In this document: one piece after another, positions 25,258-34,206 of the stretch
Position numbering within the stretch: the stretch's first letter is position 1
How the letters are laid out: each line of letters starts with the position of its first letter
NCBI GenBank assembly: GCA_046160305.1
Contig: JBJXGX010000064.1
Span: forward strand, 1 to 47,469
DNA length: 47,469 nt
Direction: 5' to 3'
DNA from: SHXR01 sp046160305
Lineage (GTDB): Bacteria > Pseudomonadota > Gammaproteobacteria > Burkholderiales > SG8-39
The notes under the pieces: model-generated
Told to the model about the DNA's origin: nothing
The model's database searches: none
What the model saw: the letters and a program-made list of their open reading frames with translations, nothing else
Translations under genes and position numbers: made by a program

Positions 25258-26130
25258 TCAAACCATGGCGAGGACCGGGCGCGCAATCAAGACAATCCCA
25301 GCGGCCATCAGCAACACGTTCACGACGCGAGAAAACGCGGCGTTAGAGAGTTTTCGGAATACGCCCACACCCAGGGTGGCCGCTAGTAATGCCACCGGCA
25401 TCGCGAGGATGAGTTGACGTTCTATCCCGGAGAAATCGAAGCCGCGCTGCATCCAGGCGACGGTCGCGAGCTGCATCGTAAGAATGTACGGCTGGCAGAT
25501 GCCGCGCTGGAAGGTCTTGCTCAAGCCTTGCAGGCCGCACCAGATCACGATCGGCGCACTGGGGAAACCGGAGAGACCGCCCACTAGGCCACCAAGGGCG
25601 CCGGTGACGAAATCGCCTGATCGGCTCGCGCGGATACTTCTCATTTTGAACGGCATCAGCGCGAACGAGGCGTACGCTACAAGGATCGTACCGAGCGTGA
25701 TCTGAAACGTCGACATCGGTACGACCTGCAGGATCGCTACCCCGAACGGCACGGTCAGCAGCCCGCCCGCAGCAAACGGCAATGCTCGCCGCCACTCCAT
25801 CGCGCTGTGTAACGCAACGAGGCCGTATGATTGAATGGTGATGCTGCAAACGACAACGAGCCCCACCATCGCCACCGGACTGAGTCCGGTGGCGACCAGG
25901 CCCGCGCCGGCGATCGGTCCGAACGCGAATCCGCAGATGCTCGCCAGGATCGCGGCAATGAAAATCCACGCCGTGATCGCTGCGTCGATTTGCGCCGTGG
26001 GCGACCCGGTGATGATCCCGGTGACCACGCTTGCCGTGGCGATGCAAGCGATCAGTCCGATCACGCCATGCGCAGTCAATGCGGCGCGCCGGGTCATCGT
26101 GTTGGTAACGCGACCGATTACTCTTTCCAT
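25258..26130 (-). CDS. TauE/SafE family membrane transporter
   Basis: 290-residue polytopic membrane protein, about eight hydrophobic segments, of the TauE/SafE (sulfite/organosulfonate exporter, DUF81) family. Family marks: GFAFGPIAGAGLVATGLSP in the first half and GALGGLVGGLSGFPSAPIVIWCGLQGL in the second, the two pseudo-symmetric repeats. ATG 26130 is chosen; a TTG at 26202 in frame is the alternative and the 24 residues it adds are not hydrophobic. Possible cargoes include sulfite, sulfoacetate and other organic anions. It is convergent with the LysR remnant and not in an obvious operon. Confidence 0.88.
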   Translation of the reverse strand: MERVIGRVTNTMTRRAALTAHGVIGLIACIATASVVTGIITGSPTAQIDAAITAWIFIAAILASICGFAFGPIAGAGLVATGLSPVAMVGLVVVCSITIQSYGLVALHSAMEWRRALPFAAGGLLTVPFGVAILQVVPMSTFQITLGTILVAYASFALMPFKMRSIRASRSGDFVTGALGGLVGGLSGFPSAPIVIWCGLQGLSKTFQRGICQPYILTMQLATVAWMQRGFDFSGIERQLILAMPVALLAATLGVGVFRKLSNAAFSRVVNVLLMAAGIVLIARPVLAMV

Positions 26131-26287
26131 GACGGTTCCAATCGAATGTGCACTCCGGAATCCGAGCGCAGCGGTCGTTGCGTGGCTTAGGAGTTCGTTC
26201 AATTCGAGAGGATCGAGCTCGGGATCGCCGTTTGACGTGGGCCGATCGCGCAGGGGCTAACGTATCGGTGTGACGCCTACGATTGAC

Positions 26288-27265
26288 CTACCGATCCGTA
26301 ATCCCGATGGAGTAGCCTTGCAATGGCGCGAATGGTCGGACCACCGGACGGAAGAACGCGAGCGCGTCCATGCCGAGCTTCTTGCCCAGGTTTTCGCTGG
26401 CTTCGATGGAACGTTTGTTCATCGTGCCCGTATTGGTGACGCGCAGTGTGCTCGCCTCCGCACGCATAGTTGAGGTCCTGAGGTCGAATCGAGCCAATCC
26501 GGCAGACTCGAATTCGCGCTCCATGACCGTCTGGATCGCCGCGGCGACGGCGCACGCTACGCACGGCGTCGCGGCGCTTTGGCTATCCCGTGTGGCCGCC
26601 GCCGCCACATGGACGCTGTTTGCTGCCGAGGATGTCAGCGCATAGATCCGCGCGCGCTCGATTGGATTGAGCGCCGTCGATGCGATGAACCGCCTGACTT
26701 CGGGACTCCACGCCAATAGGTGCGTAGCCGGTCCGCCTGAGGGCGCGATACCTTTCGGATGACCCGAAATGTTTGGAGGCGAGGCATCCTGCGCGTGAAC
26801 GTCTGTCGACCATGACGCGAACACGGCGCCGCCAAGGTTTCTTCCCCAAATGCGCGCCCTCAGGGCAGCGTCTTGATTCGGGTGCGCCGCGAGAAATCGA
26901 TCGAGCGCCGTGTCCAACACATCGTTCCGGTCCGGGTGGAGCTGCGTGAGGACGTGGTGCGCCGCCCCGATCGCTTCGATCTCGCCTGACGAGCCCAAGG
27001 CGCGCTGCGGCTTGACCAAGAAGCGCGGCTCGTACTTGCCGAGGATGAAGTTCATGGTTTCGAAGACGGCGATGCTCACCGTCGCCATGCTGCGGGCGGC
27101 CCGCGCGGGTTGATGCTCCGAAGCGGCGATGACTTGCTCCGCGATCGCGTGCCACGCCGATATTGCGTCGGCGCGAGCAGACGAAAGCGGCAGCAACAAC
27201 ACGATAAACCAGCAGGCAAGAATCCTTAAGGTACGTTGCCAAACCTGTGCGATGCGCGCATCCAT
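26288..27265 (-). CDS. Secreted vanadium-haloperoxidase/PAP2-like protein lacking catalytic residues
   Basis: 325 residues from ATG 27265 (AAAGGA at 6-nt spacing), with a signal peptide (ILACWFIVLLLPLSSARA). The helical pattern AWHAIAEQVIAASEHQPARAARSMATVSIAVFETMN is the N-terminal signature of the vanadium haloperoxidase branch of PAP2 proteins. The later PCVACAVAAAIQTVMEREF matches the region that in true enzymes reads YPCAHC or PSGH, but the His is gone. No K-x6-RP pair and no GxHxxxD segment follow. It therefore looks catalytically inactive or repurposed. Compare the canonical homologue at 45600. Fold assignment by eye; function unknown. Confidence 0.7.
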   Translation of the reverse strand: MDARIAQVWQRTLRILACWFIVLLLPLSSARADAISAWHAIAEQVIAASEHQPARAARSMATVSIAVFETMNFILGKYEPRFLVKPQRALGSSGEIEAIGAAHHVLTQLHPDRNDVLDTALDRFLAAHPNQDAALRARIWGRNLGGAVFASWSTDVHAQDASPPNISGHPKGIAPSGGPATHLLAWSPEVRRFIASTALNPIERARIYALTSSAANSVHVAAAATRDSQSAATPCVACAVAAAIQTVMEREFESAGLARFDLRTSTMRAEASTLRVTNTGTMNKRSIEASENLGKKLGMDALAFFRPVVRPFAPLQGYSIGITDR

Positions 27266-27531
27266 GGGAGGTCCTTTGCGGTAAGCCCGAACCCCCAGGC
27301 GGGCCACGCCTGTGAAAGGGCTCAAAGCAAAGGAGAGTCTGGCGATCGCGTGTGGCCGTCTCTGCGGTGCCGTGCACAAGCTCCGTGTGACGTATTCACA
27401 CTTTCAGTATTCGACGATGTGATGCGCAAGCGGTGCTGTCACGTCGACGAGTGATGCGCGACACCGCGGACCGCGGGCGCGACCGAACGTCGATCTTCAA
27501 TCCTTGCGTCGACAACGTAGACCGAACCCGG

Positions 27532-28050
27532 CTACGCCGGATACCGCCAAGGCGCCGCACCGCCCCCGCGCGCCGCATCGGGCGTCCATAAGGGGATCGC
27601 CAATTCGGGTCCAGCCGGCGCGAACACCACCCGCACGCGCGATCCGATGCCGACCGTCTCCACCACGTCAGGCGGTGCGAGAACGCCATCGGGCATCGCG
27701 AGATTGCCGATCATCCGGATCGCTTCATGCTCGCTCGGCTGTCCGCGCTGCTCGTCCAGCTCCACCAGCAACGCGAGGTACGGCACATGCGCACGAAACG
27801 CCGGCTGCACCGCATGCCGCACTTCGGTGTACGAGTACACGGTGCCGCGTCCGCTCATCGGCACCCAATCGAACGCGTTGCCGGTGCACCAGGGACACGC
27901 GGGCCCGGGTGGATAGCGGACGAGTGCGCACGCCTTGCAGCGTTGCAGTCGCAGCTCGCCTTGCGCGCAATAGCGAAAGTAGGCCGCGTTCTCGCCATCG
28001 AGATCGGCGATCGAAAGCGTCATGCCAAGATATTGTCCGGTCGTTGTCAT
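27532..28050 (-). CDS. DUF35/OB-fold zinc-ribbon protein, thiolase partner
   Basis: 172 residues: an N-terminal rubredoxin-like zinc ribbon (CKACALVRYPPGPACPWC, four Cys at roughly residues 38-55) followed by an OB fold (GRGTVYSYTEVRHAV through VRVVFAP). DUF35 proteins pair with SCP2-type thiolases, bind acyl-CoA and are often co-encoded with them. ATG 28050 overlaps the stop of the upstream thiolase gene (ATGA), so translation is coupled. The C-terminus carries a PDAARGGGAAPW tail. Role: accessory subunit of the thiolase in beta-oxidation-type cleavage or aldol chemistry of a side chain. Confidence 0.92.
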   Translation of the reverse strand: MTTTGQYLGMTLSIADLDGENAAYFRYCAQGELRLQRCKACALVRYPPGPACPWCTGNAFDWVPMSGRGTVYSYTEVRHAVQPAFRAHVPYLALLVELDEQRGQPSEHEAIRMIGNLAMPDGVLAPPDVVETVGIGSRVRVVFAPAGPELAIPLWTPDAARGGGAAPWRYPA

Positions 28051-29309
28051 TGCGCGCCCCCATCGCGACTCATGACGAGCGCTGATCCATACGCCGGTGT
28101 TCCCCAACCAAAGTTCGCGGTCACATCCACCTTGCGCACTTGCCGGCAGCCGCCTTCGCGATAGTCGTACGTATGCGCGCGACGCCCATCGGGACCGATC
28201 GGGCAGGAATCATCGGCATCATGACGGAGCTGGCGGACGTTTTCGACGACCATGCTCACGCCATGCGTGTAGCCCTCGCATAAATGTCCGCCCGAAGTAT
28301 TGTTCGGACGCCTCCCGCCAAGTTCGATCGCGCCGCTAGCAACATAGGCGCCGCCTTCGCCTTTCGCGCAGAAGCCATAGTCTTCGAGTTGAAGCATGGT
28401 CGTGAATGTGAATGCGTCATAGGAACCGGTCACGTCGATGTCGTTCGGTCCCACCCCCGCACCGCTCCACAGTCGCGGTGCCGCCCACTTCGCCGCGACT
28501 GTCGTGATCGGGCCGTGCTGGAAGTGCATGTCGGGCCGCGGCTTGCACATACGGCCGACGACACCGAGGATCACCGCGGGTGGATGCCGGAGCGCACGGG
28601 CGCGCTCGATCGATGTCACGATGATCGCGGTCGCGTTGTCGGTTTCAATACAACAGTCGAGCAGATGCAGCGGCGTGCAGATCATGCGGCTCCCAAGAAC
28701 ATCGTCGACGGTGACGCGCTTGCGATGGAGGGCCTTGGGATTATTGGAGGCGTGCTTGCTGTGGGCCACGCGCACCATCGCAACCTGCTCCGGACGCGTA
28801 CCGAATTCGTACATGTGGCGCATGAAGGTGGGCGCGAACCACTGGCCGGGCGTGCGCCATCCATAGGCGCGCTCATGCAACTCGTCCCCGGTGACAGGCG
28901 TATCCGCACGCCCACTACCGCCGACCCGCGCCTGGCTGTAGCCGTTCATGGCGCGATAGATGACCACCGTCTTGCACATGCCGGCTTCGATCGCCCCCAG
29001 CGCAAGGCCAACCAACGCCTCCGTGCTCGACCCGCCGCCGTATACATCCATGAAAAAATTCGGGCGTATCCCCAGATCGCCTGCAACGAAGTGCGACGTG
29101 ATCGAGTCGCCCATCTGGTATGCGAGGACGCCATCGACGTCCCGTGCGGCGAGCCCTGCGTCCTGCATCGCATTGCGAATCGCCCAGCATGCGAGCGCGC
29201 GGGTGGTCATGCCGGATCCACGCGTGTAGGTCGTCTCGCCTACGCCTGCGATGGCGTAGCGACCGCGCAGGTGCCGGCCGCCCTCGATTACGTGTTCGGA
29301 TGTCTGCAT
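28047..29309 (-). CDS. SCP2-type thiolase-like protein (lipid-transfer thiolase family)
   Basis: 420 residues from ATG 29309. The thiolase fold is evident: the N-terminal YAIAGVGETTYTRGSG, the core GMCKTVVIYRAMN, and C-terminal NNTSGGHLCEGYTHGVSMV with the catalytic His. The position of the usual nucleophilic Cys reads DVYGGGSSTEAL, with Gly/Ser in its place, so classical acyl-thioester formation is unlikely. This Cys-less form is known among DUF35-paired thiolase-like proteins, some of which act as retro-aldolases in steroid side-chain degradation; that may be the role here. Divergent from the acyl-CoA ligase gene across a 98-nt region with an inverted repeat. Confidence 0.88.
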   Translation of the reverse strand: MQTSEHVIEGGRHLRGRYAIAGVGETTYTRGSGMTTRALACWAIRNAMQDAGLAARDVDGVLAYQMGDSITSHFVAGDLGIRPNFFMDVYGGGSSTEALVGLALGAIEAGMCKTVVIYRAMNGYSQARVGGSGRADTPVTGDELHERAYGWRTPGQWFAPTFMRHMYEFGTRPEQVAMVRVAHSKHASNNPKALHRKRVTVDDVLGSRMICTPLHLLDCCIETDNATAIIVTSIERARALRHPPAVILGVVGRMCKPRPDMHFQHGPITTVAAKWAAPRLWSGAGVGPNDIDVTGSYDAFTFTTMLQLEDYGFCAKGEGGAYVASGAIELGGRRPNNTSGGHLCEGYTHGVSMVVENVRQLRHDADDSCPIGPDGRRAHTYDYREGGCRQVRKVDVTANFGWGTPAYGSALVMSRDGGAQ

Positions 29310-29333
29310 GCTTGATGCCTGTTCCGTTCGGTA

Positions 29334-29361
29334 GGATGATCCGGAGGTTACACGATCATCC
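29334..29361. promoter_or_regulatory. Inverted repeat between divergent thiolase and acyl-CoA ligase genes
   Basis: GGATGAT (29334-29340) and ATCATCC (29355-29361) are perfect inverted half-sites, with starts 21 bp apart (two helical turns). They lie in the 98-nt region between the thiolase (minus) and ligase (plus) starts, with a possible -10 TACTAT at 29367-29372. The arrangement suits a dimeric TetR- or GntR-type operator controlling both directions. No such regulator is next to it. Confidence 0.45.
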
Positions 29362-29407
29362 GACTGTACTATTCTGCACGGGTACCCTCCCATTGCGAGA
29401 TTCGCCG

Positions 29408-30964
29408 ATGACAGCCCCTCACGCGACGCGCAACGAATCGCCTGCCGGTCTGACCGAAGTGCAACGGGCGGGCCGCCTCGCCGTTGGCGATCTGTTGCGA
29501 GCACAGGCGGTTCGTACGCCGAACGCGCCCGCCGTCACCGAAGGCAATCGAACGTTGTCCTACGCGGCGTTCAACGCGCGGGTGAATCGGCTCGCCAATG
29601 CGCTGGGTACGCTTGGTATCGCGCGGGGGGTACGCATTGCGATCCTGTCGGAGAATCGCATCGAGTACGTCGAGCTGGAATTCGCCTGCGCGAAAATCGG
29701 CGCAATTGCCTGCGCACTCAACTGGCGTCTTGCCGATCCGGAGCTCGAACACTGTATTCGGTTGGTGGCCCCGGCGCTCGCAGTCGTGTCACCCCGTTTC
29801 GCTGCCACGCTCGATCGCATCGATCATCACGTTCCGCGCATCTTGCCGCTTGGCGCGCCGTACGAGGCCGCACTCGCATCCGCCGCAGACAGTGAGCCGA
29901 ACGTCGATATCGATCCCGAAGACGGTCTGCTCGTGTTGTACACCAGCGGTACGACGGGCTTGCCGAAAGGCGCGCTCATCAGCCATCGCGCGGAGATCGC
30001 GCGCATGCATGTGAACCGCGAGGAGATGCTGCTCGAACCGGGCGACGTGTTCATTGCCTGGCCGCCGATGTTTCATATGGCATCGAGCGATCAGATGATT
30101 TCGTGCCTTGGCACCGGCGCTCATGTCATCGTGGTCGATGGGTTCGATCTCGATCGCATCATTTCACTCGCCGGTACCTATAAGCTGTGGTGGCTGATCA
30201 TCATGCCTGGGACCGTCGAGCGGTTCTGCGCCGCCGTGCGTGAGCGGGGCATCACACCGAAGGGCGCAAAGCTCCTGGGTGCGATGGCCGACCTCATTCC
30301 CCGGCAACAGATCGCCGACGTTACGGCACTCATGCAGGCGCCGTTCTCCAACACGTTTGGGGCGACCGAAACCGGAATCCCACCCGCCTCCGCGGGGTTC
30401 CTCGCGATCGGGCAGGTTCCGGAATCCCTCTCGAAAACGATCAGCACACTCTGCGAGATACGGCTCGTCGATGCGAACGACCGCGATGTCGCCGACGGCG
30501 AAACAGGCGAGCTCGCGATGCGCGGACCCACGCTGTTCAGCGGCTATTGGAACGCCCCAGAGGCGACCGCGCACGATTTTCGCGGCGGATGGTTCCACAT
30601 GGGCGATGCGTTCCGCCGCAACCGGGATGGGACGCTCTCATTCGTCGATCGCGTGAAGTACATGATCAAATCAGGTGGAGAAAATATCTATCCCGCTGAG
30701 ATAGAGCGAGTCTTGCTGTCGGATCCACGCGTCCTTGAAGCGGTTGTCGTGCGCAAGCCCGACCTGCAATGGGGCGAGGTGCCGGTCGCATTCGTCGCCC
30801 GCAATGACGAGGCGCTGACCGCGGATATCCTGATCGCACTGTGTCGCGGACAGCTCGCGGGCTACAAGCGGCCGAAGGAGATCCACTTCGTCCAGTTCGA
30901 TGCCATCCCGCGCAGCACCACCGGAAAAGTGCAGCGTGGTGAAGTCGAGAAGTGGTTGAAGTGA
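29408..30964 (+). CDS. AMP-dependent acyl-CoA synthetase/ligase
   Basis: 518-residue ANL-superfamily ligase that activates a carboxylic acid to its CoA thioester through an acyl-adenylate. Motifs in order: P-loop YTSGTTGLPKGALISH (A3), NTFGATETG (A5), GWFHMGDAFRRNRDGTL with the ribose-binding Asp (A7), VDRVKYMIKSGGENIYPAEIE hinge (A8), and RSTTGKVQR carrying the catalytic Lys (A10). ATG 29408 sits just inside the divergent promoter region; the longer open frame overlaps the thiolase gene and is rejected. Length fits the medium-chain/aryl-CoA ligase group. First gene of a plus-strand run ending at 36399. Substrate probably an aryl or branched carboxylate. Confidence 0.93.
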   Translation: MTAPHATRNESPAGLTEVQRAGRLAVGDLLRAQAVRTPNAPAVTEGNRTLSYAAFNARVNRLANALGTLGIARGVRIAILSENRIEYVELEFACAKIGAIACALNWRLADPELEHCIRLVAPALAVVSPRFAATLDRIDHHVPRILPLGAPYEAALASAADSEPNVDIDPEDGLLVLYTSGTTGLPKGALISHRAEIARMHVNREEMLLEPGDVFIAWPPMFHMASSDQMISCLGTGAHVIVVDGFDLDRIISLAGTYKLWWLIIMPGTVERFCAAVRERGITPKGAKLLGAMADLIPRQQIADVTALMQAPFSNTFGATETGIPPASAGFLAIGQVPESLSKTISTLCEIRLVDANDRDVADGETGELAMRGPTLFSGYWNAPEATAHDFRGGWFHMGDAFRRNRDGTLSFVDRVKYMIKSGGENIYPAEIERVLLSDPRVLEAVVVRKPDLQWGEVPVAFVARNDEALTADILIALCRGQLAGYKRPKEIHFVQFDAIPRSTTGKVQRGEVEKWLK

Positions 30965-31001
30965 ACGGCTCGGCTCGATTTTCGTCTGTGAGCGAGGCTG
31001 C

Positions 31002-31997
31002 ATGAAACTCGACCCAGCCGGATTCGTGCGCGACTTGCGCCTCGCCCCGCACGAACTGACCGAACGCGTGACGCCCCAGGTGGACCTCTTTGTGCTGGCG
31101 CATGTGGGCGTGCCGCAGATCGACGCCGCGACGTGGCGGCTCGATATCGGCGGCTTGGTCGAGCGCCCGCGTACGTTCTCGTTCGATGAAATCCGTCAAT
31201 TGCCCAAACGCAGCGTCGAGAGCTTTCATCAATGCGCCGGGTTCCCGCGTCGACCTGACATCGCAACGCGTCGCGTAGCGAACGTGGTGTGGAGTGGGGC
31301 TGATCTTGGCGAGATCTTGCGGGCGGCCGGAGTCAGCCCTCAGGCGAGATATCTCGTTTCCCATGGTGTTGATCGCGGCGAGTACGACGGACTGCCGGCG
31401 TCGGATTATGTGAAGGACATGCCGATCGAGCGACTCGCCGAAGGATCTGTACTGCTTGCCTATGAGATCAACGGTGAACCGTTGACCAGGGCGCACGGAT
31501 TCCCGATTCGCCTGGTGATCCCAGGCTATTACGGCACCAACGCGGTGAAGTGGTTGCGCCGATTGGAATTGACGGCAGAGCGCGCGGATGGGGTATTCAC
31601 GCGCGAGTTGTACAACGATCCGGTTGCGCCTGGAACCTCACCGGAGGGTTCAATGACGCGTCCAGTCTGGGAAGCTGGTCCGGAGGCGATCATCGTGGCC
31701 CCAAGACACGGCGCGACCCTTGGGCTCAAGGCCACCGAGATCTTTGGATGGGCTTGGGCAGCGAGCGATGTGGCACGTGTCGAGGTCAGCACTGATCGTG
31801 GCGGGACGTGGTTGCAAGCAACGGTCGAGCCGCGCGCGCAGTGGTCGTGGCAACGTTTTTCGGTGCAGTGGCATCCACCCGCGATCGGCCAATACATCGT
31901 GATGGCCCGGGCGACCGACGTGCGGGGTGCGGCACAGCCAATGGAGCGTGCAAGGAATTCCGTCCACACCGTGCGCGTAGATATTGCGCAGATGTAG
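31002..31997 (+). CDS. Sulfite oxidase-like molybdopterin-dependent oxidoreductase
   Basis: 331-residue protein with the sulfite-oxidase/YedY-type molybdopterin domain (residues ~40-215) and a C-terminal Mo-co oxidoreductase dimerisation domain (to ~330). The Mo-ligating Cys78 is in FHQCAGF; the pterin-pocket segment LTRAHGFPIRLVIPGYYGTNAVKWL is fully conserved. There is no Tat or Sec leader, so a cytoplasmic or piggy-backed location must be assumed, unlike SoxC or MsrP. No haem partner gene is adjacent. It follows the ligase by 37 nt on the same strand. Substrate unknown: sulfite, sulfoxide or other oxyanion. Confidence 0.9.
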   Translation: MKLDPAGFVRDLRLAPHELTERVTPQVDLFVLAHVGVPQIDAATWRLDIGGLVERPRTFSFDEIRQLPKRSVESFHQCAGFPRRPDIATRRVANVVWSGADLGEILRAAGVSPQARYLVSHGVDRGEYDGLPASDYVKDMPIERLAEGSVLLAYEINGEPLTRAHGFPIRLVIPGYYGTNAVKWLRRLELTAERADGVFTRELYNDPVAPGTSPEGSMTRPVWEAGPEAIIVAPRHGATLGLKATEIFGWAWAASDVARVEVSTDRGGTWLQATVEPRAQWSWQRFSVQWHPPAIGQYIVMARATDVRGAAQPMERARNSVHTVRVDIAQM

Positions 31998-32064
31998 GGA
32001 CAGGCCCTTTGGATTCCAACTCGGGATTATTTTGCCGATCGCAGTTCCAACTTGAGGACAATCT

Positions 32065-32874
32065 ATGAGCGCATCCCCGAATCTCTTCAGCCTCGATGGC
32101 AAGGTCGCGCTGGTGACCGGCGCCGGAAGTGGTCTTGGACTCGCCTTTGCGCAAGGCCTCGCGGCGCAAGGTGCGACGGTCGTCTGCGCGGACCGCAACG
32201 CGGAGTGGGCCGAGCGTGCCGTCGGGCTCGTCGGACAATCGGGCGCGAAGGCAACCGCCATCACCGTCGATGTGGCCGACGTGGCATCCGTCGAGGCGAT
32301 GATGAAGCGTATCGTTGCAACACACCGGCGCATTGACATCTTGTTCAACAACGCCGGTATCGCAACGAAGCCGTATCGCGTCCATGAGCTACCGGTCGAG
32401 GATTGGGATCGCCTCATTGCGATCAACTTGCGCGGCGTATTCCTTTGCACCCGTGGTGTCCTGCCGGTGATGCTCGCCAACGGTGGCGGATCGATCGTGA
32501 GCATCGCTTCCATCATCGGGATCGTCGGCTGTTATCCGGGCCACACGATGGTCAATGCCACCTACGCCGCATCCAAGGCGGGTGTGAGCGGATTCACGCG
32601 TCAGCTCGCAGTCGAATACGCGAAGGATAATATCCGCGCGAACGCGATAGCGCCGGGGTGGCACGGCGGCACCCGGCTTGGCACCGAAGCGCGGGAAGGC
32701 GCAACGCCCGAGGCGATAGCCCGGTTCGAATCATCGATCGCAAACGGGGTACCGATGGGCCGCCGCGGCACGCCCGAGGAACTGGTCGGACTCGCTGTCT
32801 ATCTTGCAAGCGATGCGTCTCGCTATTTGACCGGACAGACGATCGTGCACGACGGCGGGTGGACGAGTGCCTGA
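32065..32874 (+). CDS. Short-chain dehydrogenase/reductase, classical
   Basis: 269-residue classical SDR. TGAGSGLG (residues 18-25) binds NAD(P); FNNAGIA is the NNAG motif; the catalytic Ser is in SIASIIG and the Tyr-Lys pair in TYAASKAGVSG. The Asp in VCADRN at the end of strand 2 suggests NAD(H) over NADP(H). The C-terminus ends with TGQTIVHDGGW. In this operon, after a CoA ligase and before an alpha-hydroxyacid oxidase, it may oxidise a hydroxy intermediate of the same pathway. Substrate unknown. Confidence 0.92.
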   Translation: MSASPNLFSLDGKVALVTGAGSGLGLAFAQGLAAQGATVVCADRNAEWAERAVGLVGQSGAKATAITVDVADVASVEAMMKRIVATHRRIDILFNNAGIATKPYRVHELPVEDWDRLIAINLRGVFLCTRGVLPVMLANGGGSIVSIASIIGIVGCYPGHTMVNATYAASKAGVSGFTRQLAVEYAKDNIRANAIAPGWHGGTRLGTEAREGATPEAIARFESSIANGVPMGRRGTPEELVGLAVYLASDASRYLTGQTIVHDGGWTSA

Positions 32875-32970
32875 GCGGCGCAAGTCACGCCACTTCGCAC
32901 CGTCTGGTAAGGTTCGCGCGCCCGCCGCCGCAACGCGGCTTTTCATCCCCGAGCTCAACGGACCACGATC

Positions 32971-34116
32971 ATGCCCGTCATCACCAACATCGAAGATCTG
33001 CGCGTACTTGCAGAACGGCGCGTTCCCCGCATGTTCTACGACTACGCCGACGGCGGCTCGTGGACAGAATCGACGTATCGCTCGAATGAAGCGGATTTTG
33101 CGAAGATCAAATTTCGCCAGCGCGTCGCGATCGACGTTGATGAGCGCAGCATCCGCGCGAAGATGATCGGGCAGGATGTCGCCATGCCGGTGGCCATCGC
33201 ACCGACCGGACTTACCGGCATGCAGCATGCCGACGGTGAGATCCTCGCCGCCCGCGCTGCAGCGAAATTCGGCGTGCCCTTCACGCTATCGACCATGAGC
33301 ATCTGCTCACTCGAAGATATCAAGACGCACGTCGGATCCCCGTTCTGGTTTCAGCTCTACGTGATGCGCGATCGGGACTTCGTCGGGCGCCTGATTGATC
33401 GTGCCAAGGCCGCCGGCTGTTCGGCGTTGATGGTGACGCTTGACCTCCAGATCATCGGTCAGCGTCATAAAGACCTGAAGAACGGCTTGAGCGCGCCACC
33501 CAAGCTTACGCTTGCTAACATTCTCAACATAATGACCAAGCCGCGCTGGTGCATGGGGATGCTCGGCACGCCGCGCCGCCAGTTCGGGAACATCCACGGG
33601 CATGTGAAGGGCGTGGAGGATATGGGTTCCCTTTCCGCCTGGACTGCGAGCCAGTTCGATCCGCGCCTCAATTGGAATGACATCGAGTGGATCAAAAAGC
33701 GCTGGGGCGGGAAATTGATCTTGAAGGGCGTGCTCGATGCCGAGGATGCGCGCATCGCGGTCGGCACCGGCGCCGATGCGATCATCGTGAGCAACCACGG
33801 CGGCCGGCAGCTTGACGGTGCGCCGAGTTCCATCGAGGCATTGCCGGCCGTTACCGATGCGGTGGGCGACAAGATCGAAGTCTGGATGGACGGTGGCATC
33901 CGTGGTGGCCAGGACGTTCTTCGCGCGTGGGCACTGGGTGCGCGAGGGACCATGATCGGCCGCGCGTTTCTCTATGGCCTTGGCGCGATGGGTGAAGCGG
34001 GCGTCACCAAAGCACTGGAGATGATCGCCAAGGAGCTCGATCTCACGATGGCATTTTGCGGCAAGCGGAGCCTTGCGGACGTTGACCGATCGATCTTGCT
34101 GAATCGAGCGCCCTGA
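32971..34116 (+). CDS. FMN-dependent alpha-hydroxy acid oxidase/dehydrogenase
   Basis: 381 residues, TIM-barrel FMN enzyme of the lactate dehydrogenase (LldD), mandelate dehydrogenase and glycolate oxidase family. N-terminal FYDYADGGSWTESTY is the family signature, the FMN phosphate region is PVAIAPTGLTGM, and the catalytic His with its Arg is in SNHGGRQLDG. DLQIIGQRHKDLKNGL and VWMDGGIRGGQDVLRA are also characteristic. A charged loop around residues 180-210 lacks long hydrophobic stretches, so membrane attachment as in LldD or MdlB is not obvious. Converts a 2-hydroxy acid to a 2-keto acid; substrate (lactate, mandelate or other) not defined. Confidence 0.93.
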   Translation: MPVITNIEDLRVLAERRVPRMFYDYADGGSWTESTYRSNEADFAKIKFRQRVAIDVDERSIRAKMIGQDVAMPVAIAPTGLTGMQHADGEILAARAAAKFGVPFTLSTMSICSLEDIKTHVGSPFWFQLYVMRDRDFVGRLIDRAKAAGCSALMVTLDLQIIGQRHKDLKNGLSAPPKLTLANILNIMTKPRWCMGMLGTPRRQFGNIHGHVKGVEDMGSLSAWTASQFDPRLNWNDIEWIKKRWGGKLILKGVLDAEDARIAVGTGADAIIVSNHGGRQLDGAPSSIEALPAVTDAVGDKIEVWMDGGIRGGQDVLRAWALGARGTMIGRAFLYGLGAMGEAGVTKALEMIAKELDLTMAFCGKRSLADVDRSILLNRAP

Positions 34117-34206
34117 CTCGCCCGTCCGCATTGTCGTGTGAGAATTGGACTCGCGATGTAAATTCGAGGCGCGTTCATAGCAACCATTTCAACCAGCGGG
34201 CGAATC

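Noticed and set aside
28284..29315. 343-codon plus-strand frame opposite the thiolase gene
   Set aside because: Antisense to a clear thiolase with motifs; composition is Arg/His/Ala-rich.
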